43,605 bases of DNA from Myxococcales bacterium (GTDB taxonomy: Bacteria; Myxococcota; Kuafuiibacteriia; Kuafuiibacteriales; Kuafuiibacteriaceae). Each line of letters starts with the position of its first letter. Positions within the stretch are counted from its first letter, which is position 1. The position numbers and the translations under genes are program-made. The stretch covers positions 1 through 43,605 of the forward strand of contig JAHQVK010000103.1 of the NCBI GenBank assembly GCA_019634385.1, given 5' to 3'. This document shows positions 8,338 through 16,271 of the stretch, one piece after another. The notes under the pieces are model-generated. The model was not told the origin of the DNA and made no database searches. It saw nothing but the letters and a program-made list of their open reading frames with translations.

Positions 8338-10504
8338 GGAGTTCGACCGGTCCGTCAGGCAAGAGGGCGGGCAAAACCCATAAGTCTCCGGCGAGAGCAA
8401 CCAACATAGCGGTTCCAGTGAGTAAGGCAAAGTGGCTGGTGGGAAGAAACTGTGATGGCACAAGGACGAAGAACCCGCAGGTCATAACTAATGTCGATAA
8501 CAAGATCGCTTTACCCGTTTGTTTGACTGCGGCTGACGCTCCCTTGTCCTGCCAGGTGATAAGAAAATGAAGGGTATCATCTACGGCTATTCCGAGAGTA
8601 ATTGCGCCGGTCATAACGGTACCGGTGTCTAAAGGAATCTGGCAAAGCTTCATGATCAGCACATTCACGGCCAGCGGAAGGATATTTGGAATCAGTGCGA
8701 TCAGGGCTAGTTTAAAGGAACGTAGTGCCCATAGTAGGGTGAGCTCCATCAGGAGAAGGGTCAGAAGCAGCGAGCGGGTGAGAGTGCGTTGTAGGACCAG
8801 TTGCGATCGCATGAGCAAAGCGAAGTTGCCGGTGAGGGTGAGCTTTGCGTCCGGCATCTCGGCGGCTAGTGAGCGGGTCAGTTGCTGCTTTAGCTGGTCC
8901 AGTTCGTGGACGCTCAGTTGACCTTTGAGCAGCAGGGCAACCCTAAATGTATGGCCGTGTTCGAGCCGGGCGAATATCTTTGGTGATTGGTTACGGAGAA
9001 AGTTTGAATAAGCTTCATCGGGAACAATGTCCTGACCATTTTGTTGCCAATTCATTTCTCGAAGGAGAAGGGCTGTATCCAATCGGCCACGAATTTGAGG
9101 TGTACTGGTAGCGGTTTGTACCCACCGATCGAGTGAAGATAAGGTCCCCGTTTGAGGAGCGTCTATCAGCGCTTCTAGGGTCATGAGTCCAAAACCCTCT
9201 TGCTCCAGAGTATTGTATGTCTCAACAATAGAATGAGTTTTGGGAAAGAAGTTGATAGGGTGGGTTTGGGGTCTTAAAGTCAGTCCCACGCTGACCCCAA
9301 GGGCAATGACTATTAAACTGGATACAAAAATAGTTCCTCGGTACGAACGACTTCTAGGTATCCATCGGTGAAGCAAGATCTCAATTCGTCCGGTCTGAAG
9401 CGTGTGAGAGGATGGCTTTTGGGGGCCCCAGTGGGTCAGAAGAGTTGGTAAACCATAAAGCAGTAGAGGGGCTCCGGCCAACAGACCCCCGGTTGCAAGT
9501 AATCCCAGTTGGTGGATAGGGGCCAGTTCAGCAAACACGAGGCTCATAAAGCCGATGGCGGTGGTCAACAAGGCTAATGACAAGGCTCGCTTTTTGTCTT
9601 GGCTAGCGGACCATGCTGCTTTCGCTCGCGGATATCCCTGCCGAAGATAGTCATCAAACGCGACTGCAATATGGATGGCATTGGCAAGTAAAATGACCAG
9701 GAGAAGAGGCTTGGCGACATTAACCACCAAGTTTCCGGTTAGACCAAAGAGTCCGTATACGCCATCTGCGGCCAGAACACCCGTGCCTACGATGACTAGA
9801 ATACATACGGCCAAGCGAATACTCCTGAGGACCCCATACAGTAGTAGGCCACAGAAAATCGCCAGAAGAGGTACACTGGTCTGCTCTACCCGTGAACCTT
9901 CTGCATCTAAGGCTAAGTTGAGAAAAGGACTTCCCCCATAGGTTATGGTAGCGGTTTGGGGAAGTTCCTTGCGGAGGTTGAGCAAGGCGTTGTCCAGCTT
10001 GTGCCATTCAGTTGGAGGGGCGAGGCGTCCGAATCCGTAGATGGATGCACTCATCTGAGGTTGGGTCAGAGTAAGGAGTTGAAGGCTTCGGTTGAGCGGG
10101 CCCTCAAGGTACTTCGCAATTAGGGTTGAAGTCTGCTCACCAGCGAGGCTTGGCTCTTCGAGCAAATCTAGCACTTCGGAGTAGGCAGAAGACGGTCCAA
10201 TCACCCGGACGATCGGTGGGAAATTATCCAGTTGTTGTTCAGCAGCAGCGATAGCGGACATCAGGGCCTGGGTGTGGGAAGCCCGGATATGAATGACCAC
10301 CACTTCGTCAGCACCGAATTGGTTACGAAAGCGTTGGTAAGTTTGGCCGTGTTTATCGTGGGTGAAACTGATGGCTTGTGCGGAGTTGTCTGTAGAGGGG
10401 CGAGGCAAAAGAGCACCGAGTCCACCAAGGATAAGTATTAGCCATCCTCGGTGAAGCTGCTGACTCAGTGATGAAGGCGTGGTGGTGGCGAAAGGGGCAT
10501 TCAT
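8267..10504 (-). CDS. RND/MMPL-superfamily exporter, 3' end altered by a repeat
   Basis: The 745-residue polytopic membrane protein has the internal duplication of the RND superfamily: a first hydrophobic helix (WLILILGGLGALL), a large extracytoplasmic loop, a cluster of helices (VPLLAIFCGLLLYGV onward), a second TM start near GTIFVSSLIVIALGVSVGL, a second loop and a final helix cluster with the typical acidic pair in GIAVDDTLHF. MMPL-type members move lipids or hopanoids; the substrate here is unknown. About the last 23 codons and the stop lie in repeat elements B2 and A2, so the C-terminus after roughly LLPDGPVEL is foreign. ATG 10504 is the first plausible start. A fatty-acid-hydroxylase-family gene lies 131 bases upstream on the same strand. 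Confidence 0.85.
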   Translation of the reverse strand: MNAPFATTTPSSLSQQLHRGWLILILGGLGALLPRPSTDNSAQAISFTHDKHGQTYQRFRNQFGADEVVVIHIRASHTQALMSAIAAAEQQLDNFPPIVRVIGPSSAYSEVLDLLEEPSLAGEQTSTLIAKYLEGPLNRSLQLLTLTQPQMSASIYGFGRLAPPTEWHKLDNALLNLRKELPQTATITYGGSPFLNLALDAEGSRVEQTSVPLLAIFCGLLLYGVLRSIRLAVCILVIVGTGVLAADGVYGLFGLTGNLVVNVAKPLLLVILLANAIHIAVAFDDYLRQGYPRAKAAWSASQDKKRALSLALLTTAIGFMSLVFAELAPIHQLGLLATGGLLAGAPLLLYGLPTLLTHWGPQKPSSHTLQTGRIEILLHRWIPRSRSYRGTIFVSSLIVIALGVSVGLTLRPQTHPINFFPKTHSIVETYNTLEQEGFGLMTLEALIDAPQTGTLSSLDRWVQTATSTPQIRGRLDTALLLREMNWQQNGQDIVPDEAYSNFLRNQSPKIFARLEHGHTFRVALLLKGQLSVHELDQLKQQLTRSLAAEMPDAKLTLTGNFALLMRSQLVLQRTLTRSLLLTLLLMELTLLWALRSFKLALIALIPNILPLAVNVLIMKLCQIPLDTGTVMTGAITLGIAVDDTLHFLITWQDKGASAAVKQTGKAILLSTLVMTCGFFVLVPSQFLPTSHFALLTGTAMLVALAGDLWVLPALLPDGPVELPSNLLISPCTHLSTGLSVKRPDH

Positions 10505-10635
10505 CCGACGTTTCCATGGTGAATTACTCCATTCTGCGGTCGGCCTGAGTGGCGTTTAGCCGGACGGAAGTGGATTGGAGGCGAGTCACCGAGACCAAAA
10601 GAACATCACATACAACCGGCAGAGTCTTGCGGGTA

Positions 10636-11379
10636 CTATATGCCCATAGTCTCTTCGTACCCCAAATTACGGCACGTGGGTGAGGTTTCAACCTCACGAG
10701 GATGTCCGCCAGTACCGAATACCGTATCACCGAGAAACATGGTTACACCAAGCCAGTGTTTTTCGCTCTTACAATGATGCAAGCGATGGTTCCTCCATCG
10801 TCTGCGATAGTACCCGAGCGGGGGTTTCCATCGACAATGAGCCATTAGATGGACAAACTCGTAGTGCAGTCCAAAGATAAATATCATGGTCAGGCCGGTC
10901 AGCGCCTGGGCGGGCTCAAACAAGCCAAACCAAAACAGCAAGTTTGCGGGAAGGCTTACGCCGTACGTTCGAATCGGCACCATCACATGATCAAGTTTCC
11001 ATGGGTGTAAGTGATGAGCTCGGTGAATTTTGGCGACGGTCAAGTCGAGGGGGAATCGGGGAATCGTAATCGGGCCAATACGGAAGGGACCGACCTCGGT
11101 TGGTGTGAAGTGTAGAACCACCAGATGGATGAACCACTCAATAAATGGCCATGCCAGGCTCGTGGCAAGAATAAGTAGCGCGTCAGACCATCGGAAGTTA
11201 CCGACATACAGCCTTAATGTCAGTGACGCAATGACGAGTAAGACAAGGAGTTGTCCCGAAGGTAACTGAATAAAATGCCGGCAGATTTGTCCAAAATTAT
11301 TCGGACCATCTTTGGCGCTCATCACGGTTTTTCGTGAACGTAGTTTTTTCATGCTCATATCGTGACATTTTAACTTCAA
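10636..11379 (-). CDS. Fatty acid hydroxylase / sterol desaturase superfamily membrane enzyme
   Basis: The integral membrane protein carries the clustered histidine motifs of the diiron hydroxylase superfamily: HLVVLH, HRAHHLH, HLMAHC and HRLHHCKSEKHW, interleaved with hydrophobic segments (LLVLLVIASLTLRLYVG, LPANLLFWFGLF, TGLTMIFIFGL). Members hydroxylate or desaturate lipids using O2. The first possible start is the TTG at 11379; ATGs at 11358, 11352 and 11322 are alternatives and none has a clear Shine-Dalgarno sequence. It precedes the RND exporter in the same direction, so a joint role in membrane lipid modification and export is an inference. Confidence 0.8.
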   Translation of the reverse strand: MKLKCHDMSMKKLRSRKTVMSAKDGPNNFGQICRHFIQLPSGQLLVLLVIASLTLRLYVGNFRWSDALLILATSLAWPFIEWFIHLVVLHFTPTEVGPFRIGPITIPRFPLDLTVAKIHRAHHLHPWKLDHVMVPIRTYGVSLPANLLFWFGLFEPAQALTGLTMIFIFGLHYEFVHLMAHCRWKPPLGYYRRRWRNHRLHHCKSEKHWLGVTMFLGDTVFGTGGHPREVETSPTCRNLGYEETMGI

Positions 11380-11557
11380 TTAAGCAATTATTCAGAATGA
11401 AGTCCCCATTTTGTCATGGTTAGCGCTAGAATTCGGACATTGAAACCCTATGTTTATCAAGAATTGTGTACTCGATAACACTTAAATGTCAGGAATTGGT
11501 CTTTGCGTGGTGCTTGGGCCCTTCGGGTATACAAAGACCGTGGGCAACAGGAGCTAG

Positions 11558-11745
11558 CTAGGGCGTGTCTTCAAACTCCGGCTGTGGAGCTGACGCCGTA
11601 TCCCGCGAGTGTGATGGTTCGGCCCCGGAGGGAGGGTACTGGATGTACCGGACCGAGTGCCCCAAAAGGGTGGTGAAGCCACCGAGCCCTCACCCATGTG
11701 GGAAACAAGTCAGAATGCGGTCCCGAGTTTGAAGACACGCCCTAG
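11558..11745. repeat. Family C element, copy C3 (intact)
   Basis: This is the cleanest C copy: CTAGGGCGTGTCTTCAAACT at the left and AGTTTGAAGACACGCCCTAG at the right, an almost perfect 20-bp inverted repeat. Around it, 11380-11557 and 11746-11944 show no gene. An imperfect inverted repeat GGTCTTTG/CAAAGACC lies at 11498-11539. Confidence 0.85.
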
Positions 11746-11944
11746 AGTGAAGGGGATTGCGGAGGAACGCTTAAGGTACGAAAAAATGTTATAGAATACG
11801 GAAATATACTTTCATTATGGGGTTTTATGGGTGTCTTAGGTCACGATAAATACGTTGACCTGAGACCGGTTCAAGCACGAACTAAAGTGGTGGACCGGCA
11901 GGACGGGTGAATGGCTAGAAAGATCAAGTTACCTGCTTCACCTC

Positions 11945-12058
11945 TACAGCAGAAATCCCTTGGGTAGAACCCAAGTTCCTGCTTCTTTGCGGTGCAAAGG
12001 CCCGCCGCGCAACCCCTTGCTGATTCTAACAGAATCAATTCCAGTAGTTTTTGCTGTA
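11945..12058. repeat. Family D element, copy D2 (full length, structured)
   Basis: The 114-bp element has ends TACAGCAGAAATCCCTTGGG and TTTTTGCTGTA. Inside are three further self-complementary pieces: CTTGGGT-AGA-ACCCAAG, a GC-rich GCGGTGCAAAGGCCCGCCGC arm, and TGATTCT-AA-CAGAATCA. Folded, it would give a stem closing three hairpins. D4 is the same length in the opposite orientation. 12059-12296 contains no recognisable gene, only degenerate traces of C- and B-like ends. Confidence 0.8.
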
Positions 12059-12296
12059 TCACTTGAGGGATCCTTCTGTGGCGTGTGTTTACCCAACGAC
12101 ATACCCTAGGGAGATACATGGCTTGGCAATAGAAGCCTGGAATAGGTAGCGAGCTTGATCGGCGTTTATGTCGTGGGTCCAACCGCCGGTTGATGAGGCC
12201 GAGTACTCAACCTTATTCACAAAGTGCTAACCGTTGAGTGTATCCACCAACCATGTTGTTGTCCATTCCCACGGCGCGCAGCATGAGCGCGCGGGA

Positions 12297-12731
12297 ATGA
12301 AAGACGGTGTATCCCTCGTGTCTGATGCCCATGTGTATACGTTTAATATTTATTACGAAGATACTGACCTCACCGGTGCGGTCTATCATGCCAACTACCT
12401 TGCCTACTTTGAGCGGGCTCGTGAGCATTGCTTAGGGATTCAGGAGCTGGTGCGAATGTATCGCGAGGATGGGATAGGATTTGTTGTTCATCATGTTGAT
12501 CTTACCTATCGAGCTCCGAGTTTTCATGGAGATGAGCTCGAGATCCACACCAGAGCTCGGTGTGAAAGTGAGTACCGGATCATTTTCGAACAACATGTTC
12601 GGGGTAGAGGAGAATCAACATCTCGGGTGATAGGACGGATTACTCTGGTATGTGTGAATAGAGATCATCAACTAATCACCCTTCCGCCATCGTTACGGGT
12701 GGATGTTGAGCGGCGCTGGGACATGTCGTGA
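12297..12731 (+). CDS. YbgC-like hotdog-fold acyl-CoA thioesterase
   Basis: A 144-residue 4HBT-family protein. The signature YYEDTDLTGAVYHANYLAYF near the N-terminus contains the catalytic Asp, followed by ERAREHCLGIQ and the beta-strands of the hotdog fold (FVVHHVDLTYRAPSFHGDEL). Such enzymes hydrolyse short-chain or hydroxylated acyl-CoAs; in many Gram-negatives the homologue precedes tol-pal, which is not the case here. ATG 12297 is chosen because it begins just before the conserved part; the TTG at 12234 would add 21 residues without conserved features. It converges with the FKBP lipoprotein gene, 22 bases apart. Confidence 0.88.
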   Translation: MKDGVSLVSDAHVYTFNIYYEDTDLTGAVYHANYLAYFERAREHCLGIQELVRMYREDGIGFVVHHVDLTYRAPSFHGDELEIHTRARCESEYRIIFEQHVRGRGESTSRVIGRITLVCVNRDHQLITLPPSLRVDVERRWDMS

Positions 12732-12753
12732 CCGATGGCTGACAAACCGAGGA

Positions 12754-13641
12754 CTATTGAATGACTTCGAGGAGTTCTACATCAAAAACTAGCATGCCCG
12801 CGGGTGCACCCGCACTACCCTTGTAGGCGAGCTCTTGGGGAATCCAGAATCGAGTTTTTTCACCTTCGTGCATGAGTTGCACGCCCTCGGTCCAACCGGC
12901 GATAACTTGACTGAGGCCAAATACTGCAGGGCGACCTCGGAGGACGGAGCTGTCGAACATTTTCCCGTCGGTGGTCCAGCCGGTGTAGTGCACTTTGACT
13001 TGGCTGTTGGCCGATGGTTGTTTGCCCGAGGCTGCTTTCAGTACTTTGTATGCGAGCCCACTTTCGGTGGTCTTGGCTGATTTAGGGGGGGAAGCGACGT
13101 CCTTAGGGGCGGGGATGGGTTTGGGGGCTTCCTGAACCTTGAGAAGCTCTACGTCGAAGACTAGCATGCCGGCGGGGCGACCAGGCCTTCCCTTGTAGGC
13201 AAGTTCCTCGGGGATCCATAACCGAGTTCTTTCGCCTTCAACCATTAGCTGAAGTCCCTCGGTCCAACCTTTAATTACTCGGTTGAGAGGGAATTTTGCT
13301 GGACGTCCTCGTTTGATTGAACTGTCGAACATTTTCCCATCGGTGGTCCAGCCGGTGTAGTGCACTTCTACCGTGTCTTGAGCGCTGGGATGTTTGTCCC
13401 CAGTACCTTTCTGCAACACTTTAAACGCGAGACCGCTTTCGGTTTTTTGGGCGTCGGCGGGTGGCTCGGCTACGTCTGCAGGTGCGGCGATCTGGCCGGA
13501 AGCCGGAGTGGCAGCAGCAGGGGTGGCGGTCGCCGACGGGGTTGCTTCCGCGGCTGGTGCCTTTTCTACGGTTTTGGAAGAGCATCCAAAGGCGACGGCG
13601 AGTAGGGTTGCCAACACCGGGTAGGTGCGCGTTTTTGACAT
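12754..13641 (-). CDS. Lipoprotein with two FKBP-type peptidyl-prolyl isomerase domains
   Basis: The 295-residue precursor starts MSKTRTYPVLATLLAVAFGC, a lipoprotein signal with the lipid-attachment Cys at residue 20, then an Ala/Pro/Thr-rich linker. Two FKBP domains follow, each beginning TESGLA-KVL and sharing VHYTGWTTDGKMFDSS, the GWTEG-QLM-EGE-TR-WIP-ELAYKG block and AGMLVFDVELL. The domains are near copies, pointing to an internal duplication. The active-site aromatic and acidic positions look kept in both. It is likely a periplasmic or envelope folding factor. An in-frame ATG at 13677 also exists, but 13641 gives a normal signal peptide. Repeat element C4 starts 49 bases upstream, so the promoter may lie in it. 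Confidence 0.9.
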   Translation of the reverse strand: MSKTRTYPVLATLLAVAFGCSSKTVEKAPAAEATPSATATPAAATPASGQIAAPADVAEPPADAQKTESGLAFKVLQKGTGDKHPSAQDTVEVHYTGWTTDGKMFDSSIKRGRPAKFPLNRVIKGWTEGLQLMVEGERTRLWIPEELAYKGRPGRPAGMLVFDVELLKVQEAPKPIPAPKDVASPPKSAKTTESGLAYKVLKAASGKQPSANSQVKVHYTGWTTDGKMFDSSVLRGRPAVFGLSQVIAGWTEGVQLMHEGEKTRFWIPQELAYKGSAGAPAGMLVFDVELLEVIQ

Positions 13642-13689
13642 GGACCGGACCGTATCAGCCTCCAAGCTTTGCGTCATGGAATCCGCGTT

Positions 13690-13791
13690 TTAGGGCGTGT
13701 CATTACCCTCCGGCCCGCGTTCTGACTTGTATCGATCGTGTGTGCGGGCTACAGCGTCATTTCCGCAGCCGGAGGTGAAAGACACCCCTAG
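13690..13791. repeat. Family C element, copy C4 (short)
   Basis: It starts TTAGGGCGTGTCATTACCCT and ends GGAGGTGAAAGACACCCCTAG, with the C interior partly deleted (TGCGGGCTACAGCGTCATTT remains). It shares its final CTAG with A3. It lies directly upstream of the FKBP lipoprotein. Confidence 0.75.
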
Positions 13792-13966
13792 CAGGCCATC
13801 GGAAAAGTGAGTTAGGCGCTTCGCGGGTCCTTTTTCCGTGGAACGTCAGGACCGTCTTCGTCTTTCATCGGTTGCATACGCCCGGTATGCGCCCTCTTCA
13901 TCCGGAGCGTTCCACGGAAAAGATACTTCGCGGATCACCCATCCCACTTTTCCGATGGCCTGCTAG
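13788..13966. repeat. Family A element, copy A3 (179 bp)
   Basis: This is a full-length family A element in the same orientation as A1, with terminal CTAGCAGGCCATCGGAAAAG and its inverse. Compared with A1 it has an extra internal segment (GGGTCCTTTTTCCGTGGAAC and neighbouring bases) that pairs with CGTTCCACGGAAAAG on the other arm. Only bits of intergenic sequence separate it from the next gene. Confidence 0.88.
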
Positions 13967-14055
13967 CGCAGAGTATTGGCCTCCAGGCGAACGGGTGAAA
14001 CAAGGCTAACACCATGTTCATGCCTTCTTTTTTATAGGTGGTTTGGCGTGGGCCT

Positions 14056-14733
14056 TTAGGGGCTGAGCGTTTGGGCAAGTAGGGCAGAGAGTTGGTGCAG
14101 CCAGGCGTCTACTGGTTCGATGGTGGCTGCGCCCAATCCGAGGACCAGACCGGCAAACAGTAAGCCAATAGGTGCCTCTGGAGGGGGAGCTGGTGGGCTT
14201 TTGGGTGTGTTCTCGGCTGGATCAGGGGGGTCAACCGGAAAACGAATATGCCGCACAACTTCGGATGACATATCGAAGAGAAGAATTTCAGATACATCAA
14301 AGGCGTAGGCGTATTCTAGTAACTGTCGACGGGTGGGAGCGTGTTGAATGTCAGGGGCTTTTGTGCCGCTTTTGACTTCCGCCAAATAGAACTGACCGTC
14401 TTTTTCGAGCAGGAGGTCAATGCGTAGCTCCACAAGGAAAGTTTCTTGGCCCACGCTTAGGGCGTAGCTTTTACCTACCTGGCGTCCCACAATGGTGTAG
14501 CCGAGGTGCTCCGCGAGTTGTTCAGCATAGTTTTCCGCTCTTTGGGCGCGTTTAGCCACGGCCACCCGTCGTTTGGTATCTCTGTGTTTCATCCACCAAT
14601 GCGCCCAGCGGATGGAGACCCACGCAATGATGACTCCACCGATCGTTAACAAAAGGATGGGGAGCATGTTTGGGGCATCCATGATGACGAGATCGTTGGC
14701 TGGTCGACGAATAGATGCAACATCAGCGTTCAT
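14056..14733 (-). CDS. Membrane-anchored protein with PD-(D/E)XK nuclease-like core
   Basis: The 225-residue protein has an N-terminal helix (MLPILLLTIGGVIIAWVSI), a basic juxtamembrane stretch (KHRDTKRRVAVAKRAQRAE), a soluble domain, a Pro-rich linker (PPDPAENTPKSPPAPPPEAP) and a second hydrophobic helix (GLLFAGLVLGLGAATI). The soluble part contains VELRIDLLLEKDGQFYLAEVKSG, with spacing as in the D...ExK core of restriction-like nucleases, and a preceding helix LAEHLGYTIVGRQ typical of that fold. I do not know a named family. The gene is divergent from the sigma-54 activator. ATG 14682 (residue 18) is an alternative start. Confidence 0.6.
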   Translation of the reverse strand: MNADVASIRRPANDLVIMDAPNMLPILLLTIGGVIIAWVSIRWAHWWMKHRDTKRRVAVAKRAQRAENYAEQLAEHLGYTIVGRQVGKSYALSVGQETFLVELRIDLLLEKDGQFYLAEVKSGTKAPDIQHAPTRRQLLEYAYAFDVSEILLFDMSSEVVRHIRFPVDPPDPAENTPKSPPAPPPEAPIGLLFAGLVLGLGAATIEPVDAWLHQLSALLAQTLSP

Positions 14734-15060
14734 TTAGGTGTTGTCTCTTGCGAGCGAAGCCTCGCTTAGTGCGCCAGTTTTGACGCAGAAACCGTTGGAT
14801 AAAGACTCAGAAACGGTTGGTTTGTAACTTCGTACGTTCGGCATGCATTATGCTTATTGGTTATGCGGTGAGCACGGGGCTTCGGGAGCCTCGTTGACTT
14901 TCAAGGTGTTGGCAGCGACAGCGTCCGGTGGGGGGCAGAGGTGCCTTGGTAGTATGTTGGCTGAGGTCCTCTGTCTCCTGTTGGTCTCGAGGTAAGTCCT
15001 AATCAAGGCATAATGCGCATGACCTGAGGGTGCAATTTCTGCTGGTGCAACCGATGTCTT
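14734..15060. promoter_or_regulatory. Divergent intergenic region with one inverted repeat
   Basis: This 327-bp gap between two divergent genes should carry both promoters. The only clear structure is an inverted repeat of AACCGTT and AACGGTT at 14790-14818 with a 15-base centre, a plausible operator. I found no convincing -24/-12 sigma-54 promoter and no other gene here. Confidence 0.35.
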
Positions 15061-16188
15061 TTGGTGGTGGTATCGATTTCTGCTGCGGCAAAGGGCGCTT
15101 TGCCTCCCGATGATAGTCCGGTGATCGCCAGTCAGGCGATGCTCCGGATCTTTGCCAATGTAGACCAGGTGGCACCGTCAGTTGTGCCGGTGCTCATTCT
15201 AGGGGAGACGGGGACAGGCAAAGAGATCATCGCGCGCAGCATTCATGGTCGAAGCGGGCGACGTGTGAAGCCCTTTCGATGTCTCAACTGTGGAGGGTTG
15301 GCAGAGACACTCATTGAAGCCACGTTCTTTGGCCACGAGCGGGGTGCTTTTACTGGGGCCACCGACCGAAAAAGCGGTGTCTTTGAGGCGGCTCACCAAG
15401 GAACAGTCTTCCTAGATGAAGTGGGAGAATTACCTCCGTCTGGTCAAGCGGCCCTGCTCCGGGTTCTCGAAACAAAGTCCATAACCCGCCTGGGTGGAAT
15501 TGATGAAATATCGGTTGATGTGCGTATAGTTGCAGCAACGCACCGCGATCTGGAGGCTATGTGTGCAACCGGTCAATTTCGTTGGGACTTATACTATCGC
15601 CTTAATGTTGTGGGTATTTCACTGCCTCCTCTTCGGGAGCGACCGGAGGAGATAGCTCCGCTGGCAAAACGTTTTGTGCAAGCGGCTGCTCAAGTGAATC
15701 AGCGTTCGGTGTCGGGTATTAGTGCGCAGGCGATCGAGCACCTGGTCGGCTATACATGGCCCGGGAATGTGCGCGAGCTCAAAAATGTCGTGGAACGAGC
15801 GGTGGTGATCGCTCGTGGGGTGCAGGTCGAGGTGGCTGATCTGCCCGCCAACTTTCAGAGGGCACCGTGCTTGAGGGAGGTGCCGCCCGTCCCTGATGGT
15901 ACCGTGACGATTCCCGGACCAAATTTGGGGGTGGGGGATGCAGATGGGGTGATCTGTGGCGAAGTGACCGAGGATCTTGGTCGTGTAGGTCCTGTTTTGG
16001 ACTACAAGACTCAAATGCAGCAGGCTGAACGTCGAGTGTTATTGGCCGCTCTTTGTCGGGCTGAACTGAATCAAACAGAGGCGGCTAAACTGCTTCAGAT
16101 GCCATTGCGGACCCTTGTACACAAGATATCAGCGCTAGGCTTACGCGATGAGCTCAGTCGGCTGAAGGTAGAGCGTCGTCGAACTTAA
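15061..16188 (+). CDS. Sigma-54-dependent transcriptional activator without sensory domain
   Basis: The 375-residue protein is almost all AAA+ and DNA-binding domain: Walker A GETGTGKE (residues 48-55), the sigma-54 contact loop GAFTGA (95-100), Walker B GTVFLDEVGEL (114-124), and the R-finger region RWDLYYRLNVV. A Gly/Pro/Val-rich linker follows the AAA+ lid (YTWPGNVRELKNVVERA), and a C-terminal Fis-like helix-turn-helix ends it (LNQTEAAKLLQMPLRTLVHKI). There is no receiver, GAF or FHA domain, so control would come from expression or a partner. No ATG precedes the conserved part in frame; TTG 15061 or the GTGs right after it are the possible starts. It ends 83 bases before sucA. Confidence 0.88.
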   Translation: MVVVSISAAAKGALPPDDSPVIASQAMLRIFANVDQVAPSVVPVLILGETGTGKEIIARSIHGRSGRRVKPFRCLNCGGLAETLIEATFFGHERGAFTGATDRKSGVFEAAHQGTVFLDEVGELPPSGQAALLRVLETKSITRLGGIDEISVDVRIVAATHRDLEAMCATGQFRWDLYYRLNVVGISLPPLRERPEEIAPLAKRFVQAAAQVNQRSVSGISAQAIEHLVGYTWPGNVRELKNVVERAVVIARGVQVEVADLPANFQRAPCLREVPPVPDGTVTIPGPNLGVGDADGVICGEVTEDLGRVGPVLDYKTQMQQAERRVLLAALCRAELNQTEAAKLLQMPLRTLVHKISALGLRDELSRLKVERRRT

Positions 16189-16271
16189 GGATGCGTGGTG
16201 TCTTCGCAAAACGCTCGACGCGAGGAGGTGCCCGTGATGATCCCTGAGAAGACATTGTTAGGAGTGAGGAT

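Noticed and set aside
11498..11539. Inverted repeat GGTCTTTG/CAAAGACC as a terminator or a further mobile element
   Set aside because: The arms are only 8 bp, the loop is long, there is no T-run, and no second copy was seen; it may be a remnant of a D-like end.
11945..12058. Family D element as a tRNA or intrinsic terminator
   Set aside because: It folds into several arms but has no anticodon or T-arm consensus and no terminal T-run, and it recurs in both orientations with TA ends, which fits a mobile element.
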